Source: Thiohalophilus thiocyanatoxydans (GTDB lineage Bacteria; Pseudomonadota; Gammaproteobacteria; UBA6429; Thiohalophilaceae). Taken from it: a DNA stretch of 64,000 nt. Of the stretch, positions 56,082 through 64,000 are shown one piece after another. Each line of letters begins with the position of its first letter. The stretch's first letter is position 1. The stretch is taken from positions 17,501 through 81,500 of the forward strand of contig NZ_SOQX01000005.1 in the NCBI RefSeq assembly GCF_004366735.1, in the 5' to 3' direction. The notes under the pieces were generated by a model that had not been told where the DNA came from, did no database searches, and saw only the letters and a list, made by a program, of their open reading frames with translations. Both the position numbers and the translations under genes were made by a program.

Positions 56082-56990
56082 TCACCACCATTCGGCAGCC
56101 AGATTACCGGCGACAATCCGCGTCCCCTGCTCACCCTGCAAAATGGCGTGCGCTTCGGTCAACGGGCCAATCCCGGCAAAGCCACCCGTACTGCCAACAA
56201 AGCGGCAAGCTGCCTCGACCTTGGGCGCCATGGAGCCTTGCTGTAACCCCGCGCTTTTCAGACTCTGACAGCCGACCCGACGTATCGCCCGCGCGGAAGG
56301 CTTGCCCCAGTCATAATAGAGCGCCTCGACATTGGTTAATAATAGCAGCGCATCCAGCTCCAGTTCCGCCGCCAGCAGGGCACTGGTATGGTCCTTGTCG
56401 ATGACCGCGCTGATACCCCGGTAGCGGTCGTGTTCTTTAACCACAGGGATACCACCACCGCCGGCGCAGATCACACTGTAACCCTGTTTCGACAGACTGG
56501 CGATGGCCCGGGCTTCCACAGCCCGGATCGGTTGTGGCGCCGCAACCACGCGGCGTCTTCCTCCCGCCACAGCTGTGAATTGCCAGCCTTGCTGACGCCC
56601 CAGTCGCCCGGCGCGTTCTTCTTCCAGCACCGGTCCGATCGGTTTGGTAGGGTTGCTGAACGCCGGATCCGCCGGGTCAACCTCAACCCGGGTCAATAGC
56701 GTGACAGTGCGTTCGGCCTGACGGCAATTATCCATGGCCTGCGCCAGTCGATAGCCGAGCAGACCTTCACTCTGGGCATCTAGCAGGTCCATGGACATAT
56801 TCGCTTCCACTTCCTGCATGGCCAGCCAGCCCACCTGGGGCCCATTACCGTGGGTAATAACCAGGGTATGTTCCTGTTCCAGTTCGATCAATGTGCGGGC
56901 AACGGCATTCACCTTGCTCTGATCGATCTGTCCCTGTTGATTGTTACTGTCGGTCAGGGCATTACCACCAATGGCTACCAGTACTTTCAT
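56082..56990 (-). CDS. arcC: Carbamate kinase
   Basis: Makes ATP and carbamate from carbamoyl phosphate. The 302-residue amino-acid-kinase protein starts MKVLVAIGGNALT (chosen over an upstream start) and has THGNGPQVG, CAGGGGIPVV and DKDHTSALLA. No arcA or arcB is nearby, so its pathway is uncertain; it may work with carbamoyl phosphate from elsewhere. Confidence 0.92.
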   Translation of the reverse strand: MKVLVAIGGNALTDSNNQQGQIDQSKVNAVARTLIELEQEHTLVITHGNGPQVGWLAMQEVEANMSMDLLDAQSEGLLGYRLAQAMDNCRQAERTVTLLTRVEVDPADPAFSNPTKPIGPVLEEERAGRLGRQQGWQFTAVAGGRRRVVAAPQPIRAVEARAIASLSKQGYSVICAGGGGIPVVKEHDRYRGISAVIDKDHTSALLAAELELDALLLLTNVEALYYDWGKPSARAIRRVGCQSLKSAGLQQGSMAPKVEAACRFVGSTGGFAGIGPLTEAHAILQGEQGTRIVAGNLAAEWW

Positions 56991-57080
56991 CACATGGATC
57001 CGTCTAAAAACCGCCGGTTTTCTTCCGATCACATTACTGCTATGTTTTCCACGGAACAAGACCCCGACAGGAGATTCGAA

Positions 57081-57287
57081 ATGTCAGATCATGTTTACAA
57101 GGTGATTGAGCTTGTTGGCTCGTCCAGCAAGAGCAGCGATGACGCGATTCAACAGGCTATTGCCAAGGCAGGCACAAGTCTGCATAACCTCGACTGGTTT
57201 GAAGTGGTGGAAACCCGCGGCCATATTACGGAAGGGAAGGTCGGCCATTATCAGGTCAAGATCAAGGTGGGCTTTCGCCTGGACTGA
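57081..57287 (+). CDS. Dodecin (flavin-storage protein)
   Basis: A 68-residue protein that forms a dodecamer and buffers flavins or CoA. It has VYKVIELVGSS, the flavin-stacking Trp in LDWFEVVE and HYQVKIKVGF. GACAGGAGA precedes the ATG. Confidence 0.95.
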   Translation: MSDHVYKVIELVGSSSKSSDDAIQQAIAKAGTSLHNLDWFEVVETRGHITEGKVGHYQVKIKVGFRLD

Positions 57288-57392
57288 GCAAGCGGAAGAT
57301 CCGGCGGAACCGTCAAAGCCGGATAATGTATATCAACAACAGGCCCGTCACCGGGCCGGATTCAAAATAAGCCGGCCCGGGTCAGGTCGGCA

Positions 57393-57650
57393 CTATTTCT
57401 TGTTACGCGAAGACCATTGCGATGGACCATTGCCACCGCTGCGGGAATTGACATCCTCGGCCAACTCCTCGGCATAACGGGTTACCTGATTCAGCGTCCC
57501 CTGACGCTGTCCAACCAGGGTCGAGCCGTTACGTTCCAGCACATAACGATACCAGTTATTGCCATCGCAACCGTCTGGCGTGGTCGTCTTCTCCACCGCC
57601 TTGACCATATAGCGTGCGTTCGTCAAATCGATCGTGTTGATGGTATCCAT
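57393..57650 (-). CDS. Small unrecognised protein
   Basis: An 85-residue basic/polar protein with one Cys and aromatic residues in GNNWYRYVLERNG. No family is recognised. ATG 57650 is preceded by GAGG; a longer frame starts further upstream. It lies 52 bases downstream of the RRM gene and may be the third gene of the helicase-RRM operon. Confidence 0.6.
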   Translation of the reverse strand: MDTINTIDLTNARYMVKAVEKTTTPDGCDGNNWYRYVLERNGSTLVGQRQGTLNQVTRYAEELAEDVNSRSGGNGPSQWSSRNKK

Positions 57651-57702
57651 CCTGTTCACCTCGGTTGCCGACGGGTTGCTGGGCAACAACCCGCCGGAAT
57701 TT

Positions 57703-57972
57703 CTAACGTCGGCCCCGCGTTTTGCCCTTCACTCGCTTGCGCTCTTCACTCACACGCAAGGCGTTGCCTTTAAAGTCACGACCATTCAGCCCGGACATCG
57801 CCGCCCGGGCCTCGTGCCCTTCCATGTCCACTGTAGCATGACCCCGACACTGACCACTGAAGACATCCATGGCAATCTTGACCCCGCGCACAGTGCCGAA
57901 CTCGCCGAACAACTGTTCAATCTGACCGTCATCTGTATCGGGGGTCAAATTGGACACAAATAGGGTCTTCAT
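57703..57972 (-). CDS. RNA-recognition-motif (RRM) RNA-binding protein
   Basis: An 89-residue single RRM with RNP2 LFVSNL and RNP1-like RGHATVDM, then a basic tail ending KTRGRR. GGGGGAG precedes ATG 57972. It begins 16 bases after the DEAD-box helicase stop, so both RNA-handling proteins are probably co-expressed. Bacterial RRM proteins of this kind are often cold-induced. Confidence 0.93.
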   Translation of the reverse strand: MKTLFVSNLTPDTDDGQIEQLFGEFGTVRGVKIAMDVFSGQCRGHATVDMEGHEARAAMSGLNGRDFKGNALRVSEERKRVKGKTRGRR

Positions 57973-57988
57973 AATCTCCCCCTGTATT

Positions 57989-59251
57989 TCAGGTATGCCG
58001 GTTCTGCGCTCTGGCAGGACGACGCTTGCCCCTGTCCGGCTGGCCGGCCGGTGGACCGCCACGACGGGCCCGGTTCTGGTTCGGTTTATTCGCCGGTCCG
58101 CGCTCATTGCCGCCGCTGCGTACCTGCGGTTCAAACCCGGTCATGGTCTTGCCGGGAATCTTGGTATTGAGCAGCCGCTGGATAGAGCTAACCCGCTGAC
58201 GCTCGTCGGAACCGACCAGGGAGATCGCCGTGCCGGATTTACCGCCGCGACCGGTCCGACCGATGCGGTGCAGGTAATCTTCCGGATTGTCGGGCAGTTC
58301 AAAATTGATCACCAGCGGCAGGTGATCGATATCCAGTCCGCGTGCCGCCACATCGGTGGCAATCAGCGCCGTCACCTTGTGATGTTTGAAGTCACGCAAC
58401 GCCCGGGTACGGGCATTCTGGGTCTTGTCGCCGTGGATGGCCGTGGCACGCACGCCGTCGGCCTGCAACTGTTTGGCCAGTTTGTCGGCACCCCGTTTGG
58501 TGCGGGTAAAGACCAGCAACTGCTGCCAGTCACCTCCGTCGATCATGTGCGAGAGCAGCTCACGCTTGCGCGGACCATCCACCCAGTAAAACGACTGGTC
58601 GATATTCAGTGCCGCGCTGTTGGCTTCGGCTACCTGGATATATTCCGGCTTGTTGAGAAAGCGTGCCGACATCTTCTTGATTGCCGCAGAGAAGGTCGCG
58701 GAAAACAACAGGGTCTGGCGATCATTGGGCACCAGCTTGAAGACCTGTTCGATCGCGGGCAGAAAACCCATGTCCAGCATGCGATCGGCCTCGTCCAGCA
58801 CCACGGATTCCACGCCGGAGAGATCCACGGCACGCCGGTTGACCAGATCCAGCAGACGGCCCGGTGTCGCGATCAGAATATCGACACCGTCTTTCAACAG
58901 CTTCATTTGCTTGCCGATGTTCGTGCCGCCGTAGACCACGGTACTGCGCAAGGGCAGATGCTTGCCGTAGGTGCGCACGCTGTCGGCAACCTGCTGGGCC
59001 AGCTCCCGGGTCGGGGTGATCATCAGCGCCCGGATACGCCGGGGCGACGCCTCGTTCTGGCTCAAACGCTGCAATACCGGCAAGGTAAATGCCGCCGTTT
59101 TACCGGTCCCGGTCTGGGCGCCGGCAAGAATGTCCCGGCCCGCCAGTATCGCAGGCACAGCCTCGGTCTGGATCGCGGTCGGAGAAGAATAACCTTGATC
59201 TGCAATAGCAGAGAGTAGCTCGGTACGCAGACCGAGATCAGAAAACGACAT
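57989..59251 (-). CDS. DEAD-box RNA helicase (RhlE-like)
   Basis: A 420-residue ATP-dependent RNA helicase. Motif I is AQTGTGKT, motif II DEADRMLDMGF, motif III SATF, and the later RGLDI and HRIGRTGRGG motifs are present. A C-terminal Arg/Gly/Pro-rich tail (residues about 375-420) binds RNA. ATG 59251 with AAGG upstream is the family start; the frame is open further upstream but unlike any helicase. A terminator-like hairpin lies in its leader. Confidence 0.93.
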   Translation of the reverse strand: MSFSDLGLRTELLSAIADQGYSSPTAIQTEAVPAILAGRDILAGAQTGTGKTAAFTLPVLQRLSQNEASPRRIRALMITPTRELAQQVADSVRTYGKHLPLRSTVVYGGTNIGKQMKLLKDGVDILIATPGRLLDLVNRRAVDLSGVESVVLDEADRMLDMGFLPAIEQVFKLVPNDRQTLLFSATFSAAIKKMSARFLNKPEYIQVAEANSAALNIDQSFYWVDGPRKRELLSHMIDGGDWQQLLVFTRTKRGADKLAKQLQADGVRATAIHGDKTQNARTRALRDFKHHKVTALIATDVAARGLDIDHLPLVINFELPDNPEDYLHRIGRTGRGGKSGTAISLVGSDERQRVSSIQRLLNTKIPGKTMTGFEPQVRSGGNERGPANKPNQNRARRGGPPAGQPDRGKRRPARAQNRHT

Positions 59252-59273
59252 AAATTTCGCCTTATTTGAAATG

Positions 59274-59297
59274 AAAAAGCCAAGCATCGAGCCTGGC
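59274..59297 (-). terminator. Attenuator-like hairpin in the helicase leader
   Basis: On the minus strand GCCAGGC-TCGAT-GCTTGGC is followed by five T residues, an intrinsic-terminator shape. It ends 22 bases before the helicase ATG, with the Shine-Dalgarno sequence in between. It would abort the helicase transcript unless melted or bypassed. Confidence 0.6.
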
Positions 59298-59652
59298 AGA
59301 AAAATGCGTGACAGGACCGAAACGGTTGTGCGGGGAATGGCCCGAGAGGTCATACCACGGCAGGTTTGTGCCGATCCGGGTAGACTACACCGGCCGGCAA
59401 CTGGATCCCGCCGATGGTTCATGAGCGAGAAGTCAGACAAACTAATAAATTTAAGTATACCACAACTCCCCGCATGGCGTCCCATCCGATCCGGATATTT
59501 ACCCTGAAACGGTGGCAGGGCCCCGGAAAGTGTCGTACATTCAAAAAGGCGGCAGAAATGCCCGGGGTGTTTACCCGCCCCGAAGGCTCTCAAATTGCAG
59601 TGCCTGACAGCGGTGCCGCCGTATCCGGTTTGATTTGCAAAGGTCACGTATC
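59298..59652. other. Divergent region between helicase and csp genes
   Basis: This 355-base stretch holds the presumed long helicase leader on the minus strand and the csp promoter on the plus strand. I see no further gene. A minus-strand frame continuing the helicase runs through it but has no typical coding features. Confidence 0.35.
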
Positions 59653-59856
59653 ATGGCGACAGGTAAAGTAAAGTGGTTTAACGAGCGCAAGGGGTATGGT
59701 TTCATCGCCCGGGATAGTGGCGAAGGCGATGTTTTCGTCCATTTTCGTGCCATTCAGGGTGAGGGTTTTCGGACGCTGGCGGAGGGGCAAAGTGTCAGCT
59801 TTGATGTGGAGGACGGCCCCAAGGGCCCCCAGGCGACCAACGTGGTCCCCCAGTAA
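59653..59856 (+). CDS. Cold-shock protein, CspA family
   Basis: A 67-residue CspA-type OB-fold protein with KGYGFI and VFVHFRAI. It is divergent from the DEAD-box helicase. As an RNA chaperone it is a candidate to open the hairpin in the helicase leader. Confidence 0.95.
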   Translation: MATGKVKWFNERKGYGFIARDSGEGDVFVHFRAIQGEGFRTLAEGQSVSFDVEDGPKGPQATNVVPQ

Positions 59857-59884
59857 TTCCCCCGACAAAACCTCCGCAAGCCCA

Positions 59885-59907
59885 CCCCGCCCCGGCGGGG
59901 ATTTATC
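59885..59907 (+). terminator. Weak terminator after csp
   Basis: The stem CCCCGC/GCGGGG with a 4-base loop is followed by ATTTATC. The T tract is short. Confidence 0.35.
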
Positions 59908-59991
59908 ATGCGGCGATTCCATCAGCTGTCGCTTTGAAATCCGCCCCGCCTGTTGACTATGCTTGATCCCGGTCCATTCAGAGACACCCGC

Positions 59992-60648
59992 ATGCCAAAC
60001 CCGACTGCCGATACCCTTCTCGATACGGCCATGCGCCTGGCCAACGAGCGCTCCTGGGAAAAACTCTATCTACACCACATCGCCCGGGAGCTGGATGTCC
60101 CGCTGGAGGCGATCCACCAGCACTATCGACAAAAGGATGATCTGGTCGAGGCCTGGTATGACCGCGCCGATCAGGCCATGCTGAAAGCGGCCCGGGCGCC
60201 GGGGTTTACCGAACTCACCCTGCATGAACGGCTGCATCTGTTGATCATGCGCTGGCTGGACAGCCTGGCTGAATACAAGACCGTCTCCCGCGACATGTTG
60301 CTGTACAAACTGGAACCGGCGCACCTGCATCTGCAACTCCAGGGCTTGCTGCGCATCAGCCGCACGGTGCAATGGCTTCGCGAAGCGGCTCTGCGGGACA
60401 GTACTCATTTGCAGCGCATTATCGAGGAGCTCGGCCTGACCAGCCTGTATCTGCAGACCTTTCTTTACTGGATGGGAGACAGCTCCGCAGGGCAGAGCAA
60501 GACCCGGCGGTTTTTACAACGCCGGCTCAAACTGCTGGATCGCTGCGAACACACGCTGGAACGTTTCAAGAGCCGGCTACCCGGTTTCGGGCACCGCAAA
60601 GCGCCGCGTCCGGCAGCCAAAGCGGCCGACGTGGTCCCCCGGACATAA
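59992..60648 (+). CDS. TetR-family regulator
   Basis: About 218 residues with an N-terminal HTH (LDTAMRLANERSWEKLYLHHIARELDVP.. recognised over about residues 8-45) and a helical ligand domain. The basic C-terminal tail is unusual. The start may be ATG 59959; neither start has a strong ribosome site. Effector and target are unknown. Confidence 0.75.
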   Translation: MPNPTADTLLDTAMRLANERSWEKLYLHHIARELDVPLEAIHQHYRQKDDLVEAWYDRADQAMLKAARAPGFTELTLHERLHLLIMRWLDSLAEYKTVSRDMLLYKLEPAHLHLQLQGLLRISRTVQWLREAALRDSTHLQRIIEELGLTSLYLQTFLYWMGDSSAGQSKTRRFLQRRLKLLDRCEHTLERFKSRLPGFGHRKAPRPAAKAADVVPRT

Positions 60649-60687
60649 GCCGCCAGCTGTTTTCTGCGACATGCCCGCCATTTCGCC

Positions 60688-61509
60688 ATGCCGCGCTTGA
60701 TGATCTCATCGCTGCTGACGCTCCTCGCGGCATACCTGCTGTTGCTGGTCGGCATCTACTTTTATCAGCCGCATCTGCTGTTTCTGCCGGAGATTCCCTC
60801 GCGTCAGCTTGAGCGGACGCCGCAGGCGATCGGCCTGGCTTATGAGGATGTCCGGCTGACTGCCAGCGACGGCACAGAACTGCACGGCTGGTGGCTGGCA
60901 CATCCCGAACCGGCGGGCAACGTGCTGTTTTTTCACGGCAATGCGGGCAATATCAGCCACCGTCTGCACACTCTGCGTCTGTTCCATGAGCTGGGGTATC
61001 AGAGCCTGATCATCGATTATCGCGGCTACGGGAAAAGCGGCGGCAAGCCCTCCGAAGCGGGACTGTATGCCGACGCCGAAGCGGCCTGGCGCTATCTGCG
61101 GGAGACGCGCCGGCTGCAGCCCGGGGAGATTGTGATCAGTGGCCGTTCCCTGGGGGCCGCGGTCGCCCTGTATCTGGCCCATCGACATCCACCGCGGGCG
61201 CTGATCCTGGAATCGCCGTTCACCTCGCTCCCCGACCTGGCCGCGGCGCATTATCGCTGGCTGCCGGCACGCTGGCTGACACGCTATGCCTTCGATAACC
61301 GCCAACGTATCCCGCAGCTCGACGCGCCGCTGCTGATCGTGCACAGCGAAGAGGACGAAATCACGCCCGCGCAACAGGCCCGGACACTCTACGCCCTGGC
61401 GCCCGAACCCAAACAGCAGCTGGTCCTGCAGGGCGGACACAATGACGCCCGCCTGGGGGATGAACAAACTTACACTGACGGCCTGCGCGCCTTTCTCGCG
61501 CGCCACTGA
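60688..61509 (+). CDS. BEM46/YfhR-type membrane alpha/beta hydrolase
   Basis: A 273-residue hydrolase anchored by an N-terminal helix (residues 8-26). The nucleophile is in ISGRSLGAAVA, the oxyanion region is FFHGNAGNIS, and catalytic Asp and His are in HSEEDEIT and GGHNDA. Substrate unknown. Confidence 0.88.
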   Translation: MPRLMISSLLTLLAAYLLLLVGIYFYQPHLLFLPEIPSRQLERTPQAIGLAYEDVRLTASDGTELHGWWLAHPEPAGNVLFFHGNAGNISHRLHTLRLFHELGYQSLIIDYRGYGKSGGKPSEAGLYADAEAAWRYLRETRRLQPGEIVISGRSLGAAVALYLAHRHPPRALILESPFTSLPDLAAAHYRWLPARWLTRYAFDNRQRIPQLDAPLLIVHSEEDEITPAQQARTLYALAPEPKQQLVLQGGHNDARLGDEQTYTDGLRAFLARH

Positions 61510-61595
61510 GCACCCCGGCGCCGCTATACCGGGCTCTGTCCCCCATGCTATTGTGCTGTCCGGCATTGACCCCGATGGTATTGATGATCTTGCGA

Positions 61596-62147
61596 ATGAA
61601 CAGTCTGCCTGCCGCCGGCCGGTCCGGGATCCTGCTTCTGCTGTTGCTCTGGCCCCTGTCGGCCATGACGGAGGAGCCGGCCTATGAGTCGGCTGAACTC
61701 GAGGTCAATCTCACCCCGCGCACCCCGCAGCAAATCGCCGCCTTTTACGAAGGCCGGGGGTTTTCCGAGCCGATGATCGCGATCTTGCGCGAGCAGTGTT
61801 TTATCACCGTGTTTATCCACAACAAAAGTGACGACATCATCTGGCTGGACCTGGCCGACTGGGAATTTGCCGACAGCGACGGACCGCTCCGCCGGCGCGA
61901 TCGCGCCGACTGGAAAGCGCGCTGGCAGAAGCGCGATATCCCGCTGGCCCATCAGTCGACCTTTCGCTGGACCCTGCTGCCGGAGAAACTTGATTTTCTG
62001 CCCGGTGAGCGCAAAGGCGGCAATATCACCCTGCCGCGTCACAACCAGCCGTTCACCCTGCACGCCCGATTCGACACGGGCGAGGCGCGTGACGGCGATC
62101 CCATCGAGATCACCCTGGAGGAGCTGCAATGCGCCGACAATCCCTGA
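61596..62147 (+). CDS. Secreted protein of unknown function
   Basis: A 183-residue protein with signal peptide (hydrophobic LLLLLLWPL, then cleavage near AMT). The mature part is beta-rich with two cysteines and no recognised family. ATG 61596 gives a cleaner signal than upstream starts. It overlaps the following TlpA-like gene by 19 bases, so the two are co-translated and may work together in the periplasm. Confidence 0.65.
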   Translation: MNSLPAAGRSGILLLLLLWPLSAMTEEPAYESAELEVNLTPRTPQQIAAFYEGRGFSEPMIAILREQCFITVFIHNKSDDIIWLDLADWEFADSDGPLRRRDRADWKARWQKRDIPLAHQSTFRWTLLPEKLDFLPGERKGGNITLPRHNQPFTLHARFDTGEARDGDPIEITLEELQCADNP

Positions 62148-62662
62148 CCCGTTGGCTCTTCTGGCCCGGGTTATTACTGATCGCTCTCTCCGCCAGCGCC
62201 CAGTCGCCCGAACTGCCCGCGGGGATCATTAAACACGATCCCTACCCGGCGCCACCGCTGGCCTTGCGCGATCTGGACGGGGAGCCCTATGCCCTGAAAA
62301 ATCAGCGGGGAGCGCCCGTGTTTGTCCATTTCTGGGCCAGCTGGTGCGGCCCCTGCCGCGAGGAGATGCCCGCCATCCAGCGCATGTGGGATACCCTGGA
62401 GGAGGAAGGCCTGAAGATTGCGCTGGTCAACACCGCCGAGGACGAGGATACGGTCTTCAGCTTTCTCGCCGCTCATGCGCCAACGATTCGCCCCCTGATG
62501 GATCGCGACGGACAGGTGACCGAAGGCTGGGAACCGCGCGGCCTGCCCGCCACCTATCTGGTGGATGCGCAGGGCCAGGTGCAGTATCAGGCCATCGGCG
62601 GCCGCCCCTGGGACGAGCCGGCGTACCTCGATTTTCTCCGTTCTCTGATCAAAGCGCCCTGA
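62129..62662 (+). CDS. TlpA/ResA-like periplasmic thioredoxin
   Basis: A 177-residue secreted thioredoxin-fold protein (signal to about residue 25) with active site CGPC in FWASWCGPCREEMP. The cis-Pro is in RGLPATYLVD. Reduces or oxidises periplasmic thiols, for example in cytochrome c maturation. Translationally coupled to the unknown secreted protein upstream. Confidence 0.9.
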   Translation: MRRQSLTRWLFWPGLLLIALSASAQSPELPAGIIKHDPYPAPPLALRDLDGEPYALKNQRGAPVFVHFWASWCGPCREEMPAIQRMWDTLEEEGLKIALVNTAEDEDTVFSFLAAHAPTIRPLMDRDGQVTEGWEPRGLPATYLVDAQGQVQYQAIGGRPWDEPAYLDFLRSLIKAP

Positions 62663-62797
62663 TCAAAAAGGCCGAATCACACTCCGGTGATTAACCCGAA
62701 ACGGGTCGCACTTTTTTCACTGATAATGGTCTACAGTTTCACGTACGCACCAAGAATCGTTCACTCACAACCAATAATGCGACGAGGAGTTCTGTCA

Positions 62798-63307
62798 ATG
62801 AAACTGAACATCAAACCCCTGTTTGCCACCCTGTTGGGCCTCTCCCTGCTGGGCCCGGCGGCCGTACAGGCCGAAAAGATGACCATCGGTATCAAGCAGC
62901 TGAAGATGCAGACCGCGCTCAAAATCGCCGAGGCGACCATTGAGCAGTGCCGCAAGGAAGGGGTTCAGATCGCCGTCACGGTGGTCGATCGGGGCGGTAA
63001 TATCCAGGCCGTGCTGCGCGATGATCTGGCCATGGACATCACCCTTCCTATCAGCAAACAGAAAGCCCATACCGCCATGGCCTTCAACAGCCCGCTGTCC
63101 CAAATGGAAGGGCGTTTCGAAGGCGCCTATTCGGTGCCCAAGATTGACGGCCTGGTAATCAGTGCCGGCGGGATCCCGATCAACGTCGGCGGCAGCATCA
63201 TGGGCGGCATCGGTGTCAGCGGCGCCCCCTCCGGCGAGATCGACGAGAAATGCGCTCAAGCCGGCCTCAAAGCAGTGGAAGCCGATCTGGAAATGGAAGG
63301 CATGTAA
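62798..63307 (+). CDS. Secreted HbpS/GlcG-type heme-binding protein
   Basis: A 169-residue protein with signal peptide (to about AVQAE, residue 26) and the GlcG/HbpS core: VQIAVTVVDRGGNIQAVLRDD and the Gly-rich NVGGSIMGGIGVSGA. Members bind heme or corrinoids. A strong GAGGAG lies upstream of ATG 62798. Confidence 0.88.
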   Translation: MKLNIKPLFATLLGLSLLGPAAVQAEKMTIGIKQLKMQTALKIAEATIEQCRKEGVQIAVTVVDRGGNIQAVLRDDLAMDITLPISKQKAHTAMAFNSPLSQMEGRFEGAYSVPKIDGLVISAGGIPINVGGSIMGGIGVSGAPSGEIDEKCAQAGLKAVEADLEMEGM

Positions 63308-63310
63308 CCC

Positions 63311-63360
63311 AAACGCCCCGACGGTGTGATGCCATCGTGCATCACGCTGTCGGACGTTTT
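63311..63360. terminator. Shared terminator of two convergent genes
   Basis: A 14-bp stem (CCGACGGTGTGATG with its near reverse complement, extended by AAACG/CGTTTT) overlaps the histidine-kinase stop. It is followed by TTTT on the plus strand. Confidence 0.6.
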
Positions 63361-64000
63361 CCTTTGTCCACACTGCTCGACAGCGGCAAATAGAGCGCAA
63401 TACACAGGCCCCCCTCTTCCCGGTTACTCGCCGCCACCCGTCCGCCGTGGGCCATCACCGCCCGCTTGGCAATCGCCAGTCCCAGACCGTAACCGTCACG
63501 CCCGCCGGTCGCCCCCTCGCCCGCACGGACAAACGGTTCAAAAATCGTCGCCAGATCCGCCGACGCCACCCCCGGTCCCCGATCACAAACCCGAATCACC
63601 ATCTCGGCCGCGTTCAGATCCGGTTTAACGCTCACCGACACGCTCGTCCCGGGCGCGGTATAGCGCACCGCGTTGCGAACCACATTCTCAAATGCCCGGC
63701 GCAGTAATTCCGGTTTACCGACCAGGCTCGCCTCGCCATCGAGGCTCAGCTTTACGCCGCGCCCGGCCGCCTCGGCTTCGAAACGGGCGTCTTCGACCAC
63801 CGTCTCCAGCAACGCCGACACATCCACCGGCTCATCGTGCTCACTGTCCACATGGGCTTCCAGTCGCGACAGGGTCAACAGCTCACCGACCAGCTCATCC
63901 AGCCGCCCGGTCTCGTGCTCGATCCGCGCCAGCATCTCGGGCAGTTTATCCGGCTGCTGATGGCCCAGTCCGACCGCCACCTGCAGCCGCGCCAGCGGTG
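63342..64000 (-). CDS. Sensor histidine kinase, CpxA-like (partial)
   Basis: C-terminal part of a histidine kinase; the 5' end runs off the window. Visible are the end of the dimerisation domain (PLARLQVAVGLG, as in CpxA just after the phospho-His), the N box (RRAFENVVRNAVRYT), G1 (CDRGPGV) and G2 (GYGLGLAIAK). A cognate response regulator is expected upstream beyond the edge. Confidence 0.9.
   Translation of the reverse strand, partial: PLARLQVAVGLGHQQPDKLPEMLARIEHETGRLDELVGELLTLSRLEAHVDSEHDEPVDVSALLETVVEDARFEAEAAGRGVKLSLDGEASLVGKPELLRRAFENVVRNAVRYTAPGTSVSVSVKPDLNAAEMVIRVCDRGPGVASADLATIFEPFVRAGEGATGGRDGYGLGLAIAKRAVMAHGGRVAASNREEGGLCIALYLPLSSSVDKGKRPTA

Noticed and set aside
57950-59218. 422-residue plus-strand frame over the helicase
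   Set aside because: Antisense shadow; composition is low-complexity and without motifs.
59252-59647. N-terminal extension of the helicase
   Set aside because: The open frame upstream has no helicase similarity and contains the terminator-like hairpin; ATG 59251 has a Shine-Dalgarno sequence.

Overview
The window looks like chromosomal core DNA of a GC-rich gammaproteobacterium, probably one of the free-living, often sulfur-oxidising lineages related to Chromatiales/Ectothiorhodospirales. The evidence is MutH (restricted to Dam-type gammaproteobacteria), Mpl, HemJ rather than HemG/HemY, an argC–DUF6776–bactofilin–erpA / anmK–M23 block whose order I recall from Pseudomonas, a CpxA-like kinase, and a membrane pyrophosphatase beside a soluble one. 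I see no phage, insertion sequence, CRISPR array, rRNA or tRNA. Species is not assignable from sequence alone.

Layout. 0-7 kb: cell-wall and iron-sulfur block (M23 peptidase, anmK, gltA, erpA, bactofilin, argC), followed by a 0.55-kb gap with a candidate small RNA. 7-16 kb: ClC channel, TlpA-like thioredoxin, hemJ, aldolase-like protein, rubredoxin, thiD-thiE, hemL and a DedA/PAP2/LssY fusion. 16-22.5 kb: mpl-ubiX-LON operon, rnd, cardiolipin-synthase-like gene. 22.5-28.7 kb: adenylate kinase with a long Lys/Ala tail, membrane and soluble pyrophosphatases, metallophosphoesterase, moaE-moaD/moaC. 28.8-34.6 kb: Sel1 protein, mutH, mgtC-like, a diguanylate cyclase and unknowns. 34.6-38 kb: pirin / glutathionyl-hydroquinone reductase / DoxX operon divergent from a LysR regulator, resembling the E. 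coli yhaJ-yhaK-yqjG-yqjF quinone-response set. 38-46 kb: phosphopantetheinyl transferase, a decayed acyltransferase, an orphan PhnD-like sensor, a hydrolase-TlpA fusion, dienelactone hydrolase, nnrS with an FNR/DNR box, and a cold-shock gene. 46-54 kb: kinase-PP2C-glutaredoxin operon, CHASE-GGDEF protein, RND efflux pair. 54-64 kb: oxygenase, rhodanese, carbamate kinase, dodecin, an RNA-metabolism operon (DEAD helicase, RRM protein) divergent from a second cold-shock gene, a TetR regulator, redox and heme-binding periplasmic proteins, and a histidine kinase cut by the window edge.

The most unusual non-coding content is a family of at least seven intergenic inverted-repeat elements. Each is built from short 7-9 base units and lies just downstream of a plus-strand gene. 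Other non-coding signals are a candidate orphan small RNA with its own promoter and terminator, a terminator-like hairpin in the helicase leader, and several genes whose -10-like hexamer ends 6-8 bases before the start codon, which suggests leaderless mRNAs. The most unusual protein is the adenylate kinase with a histone-H1/AlgP-like tail of about 167 residues.
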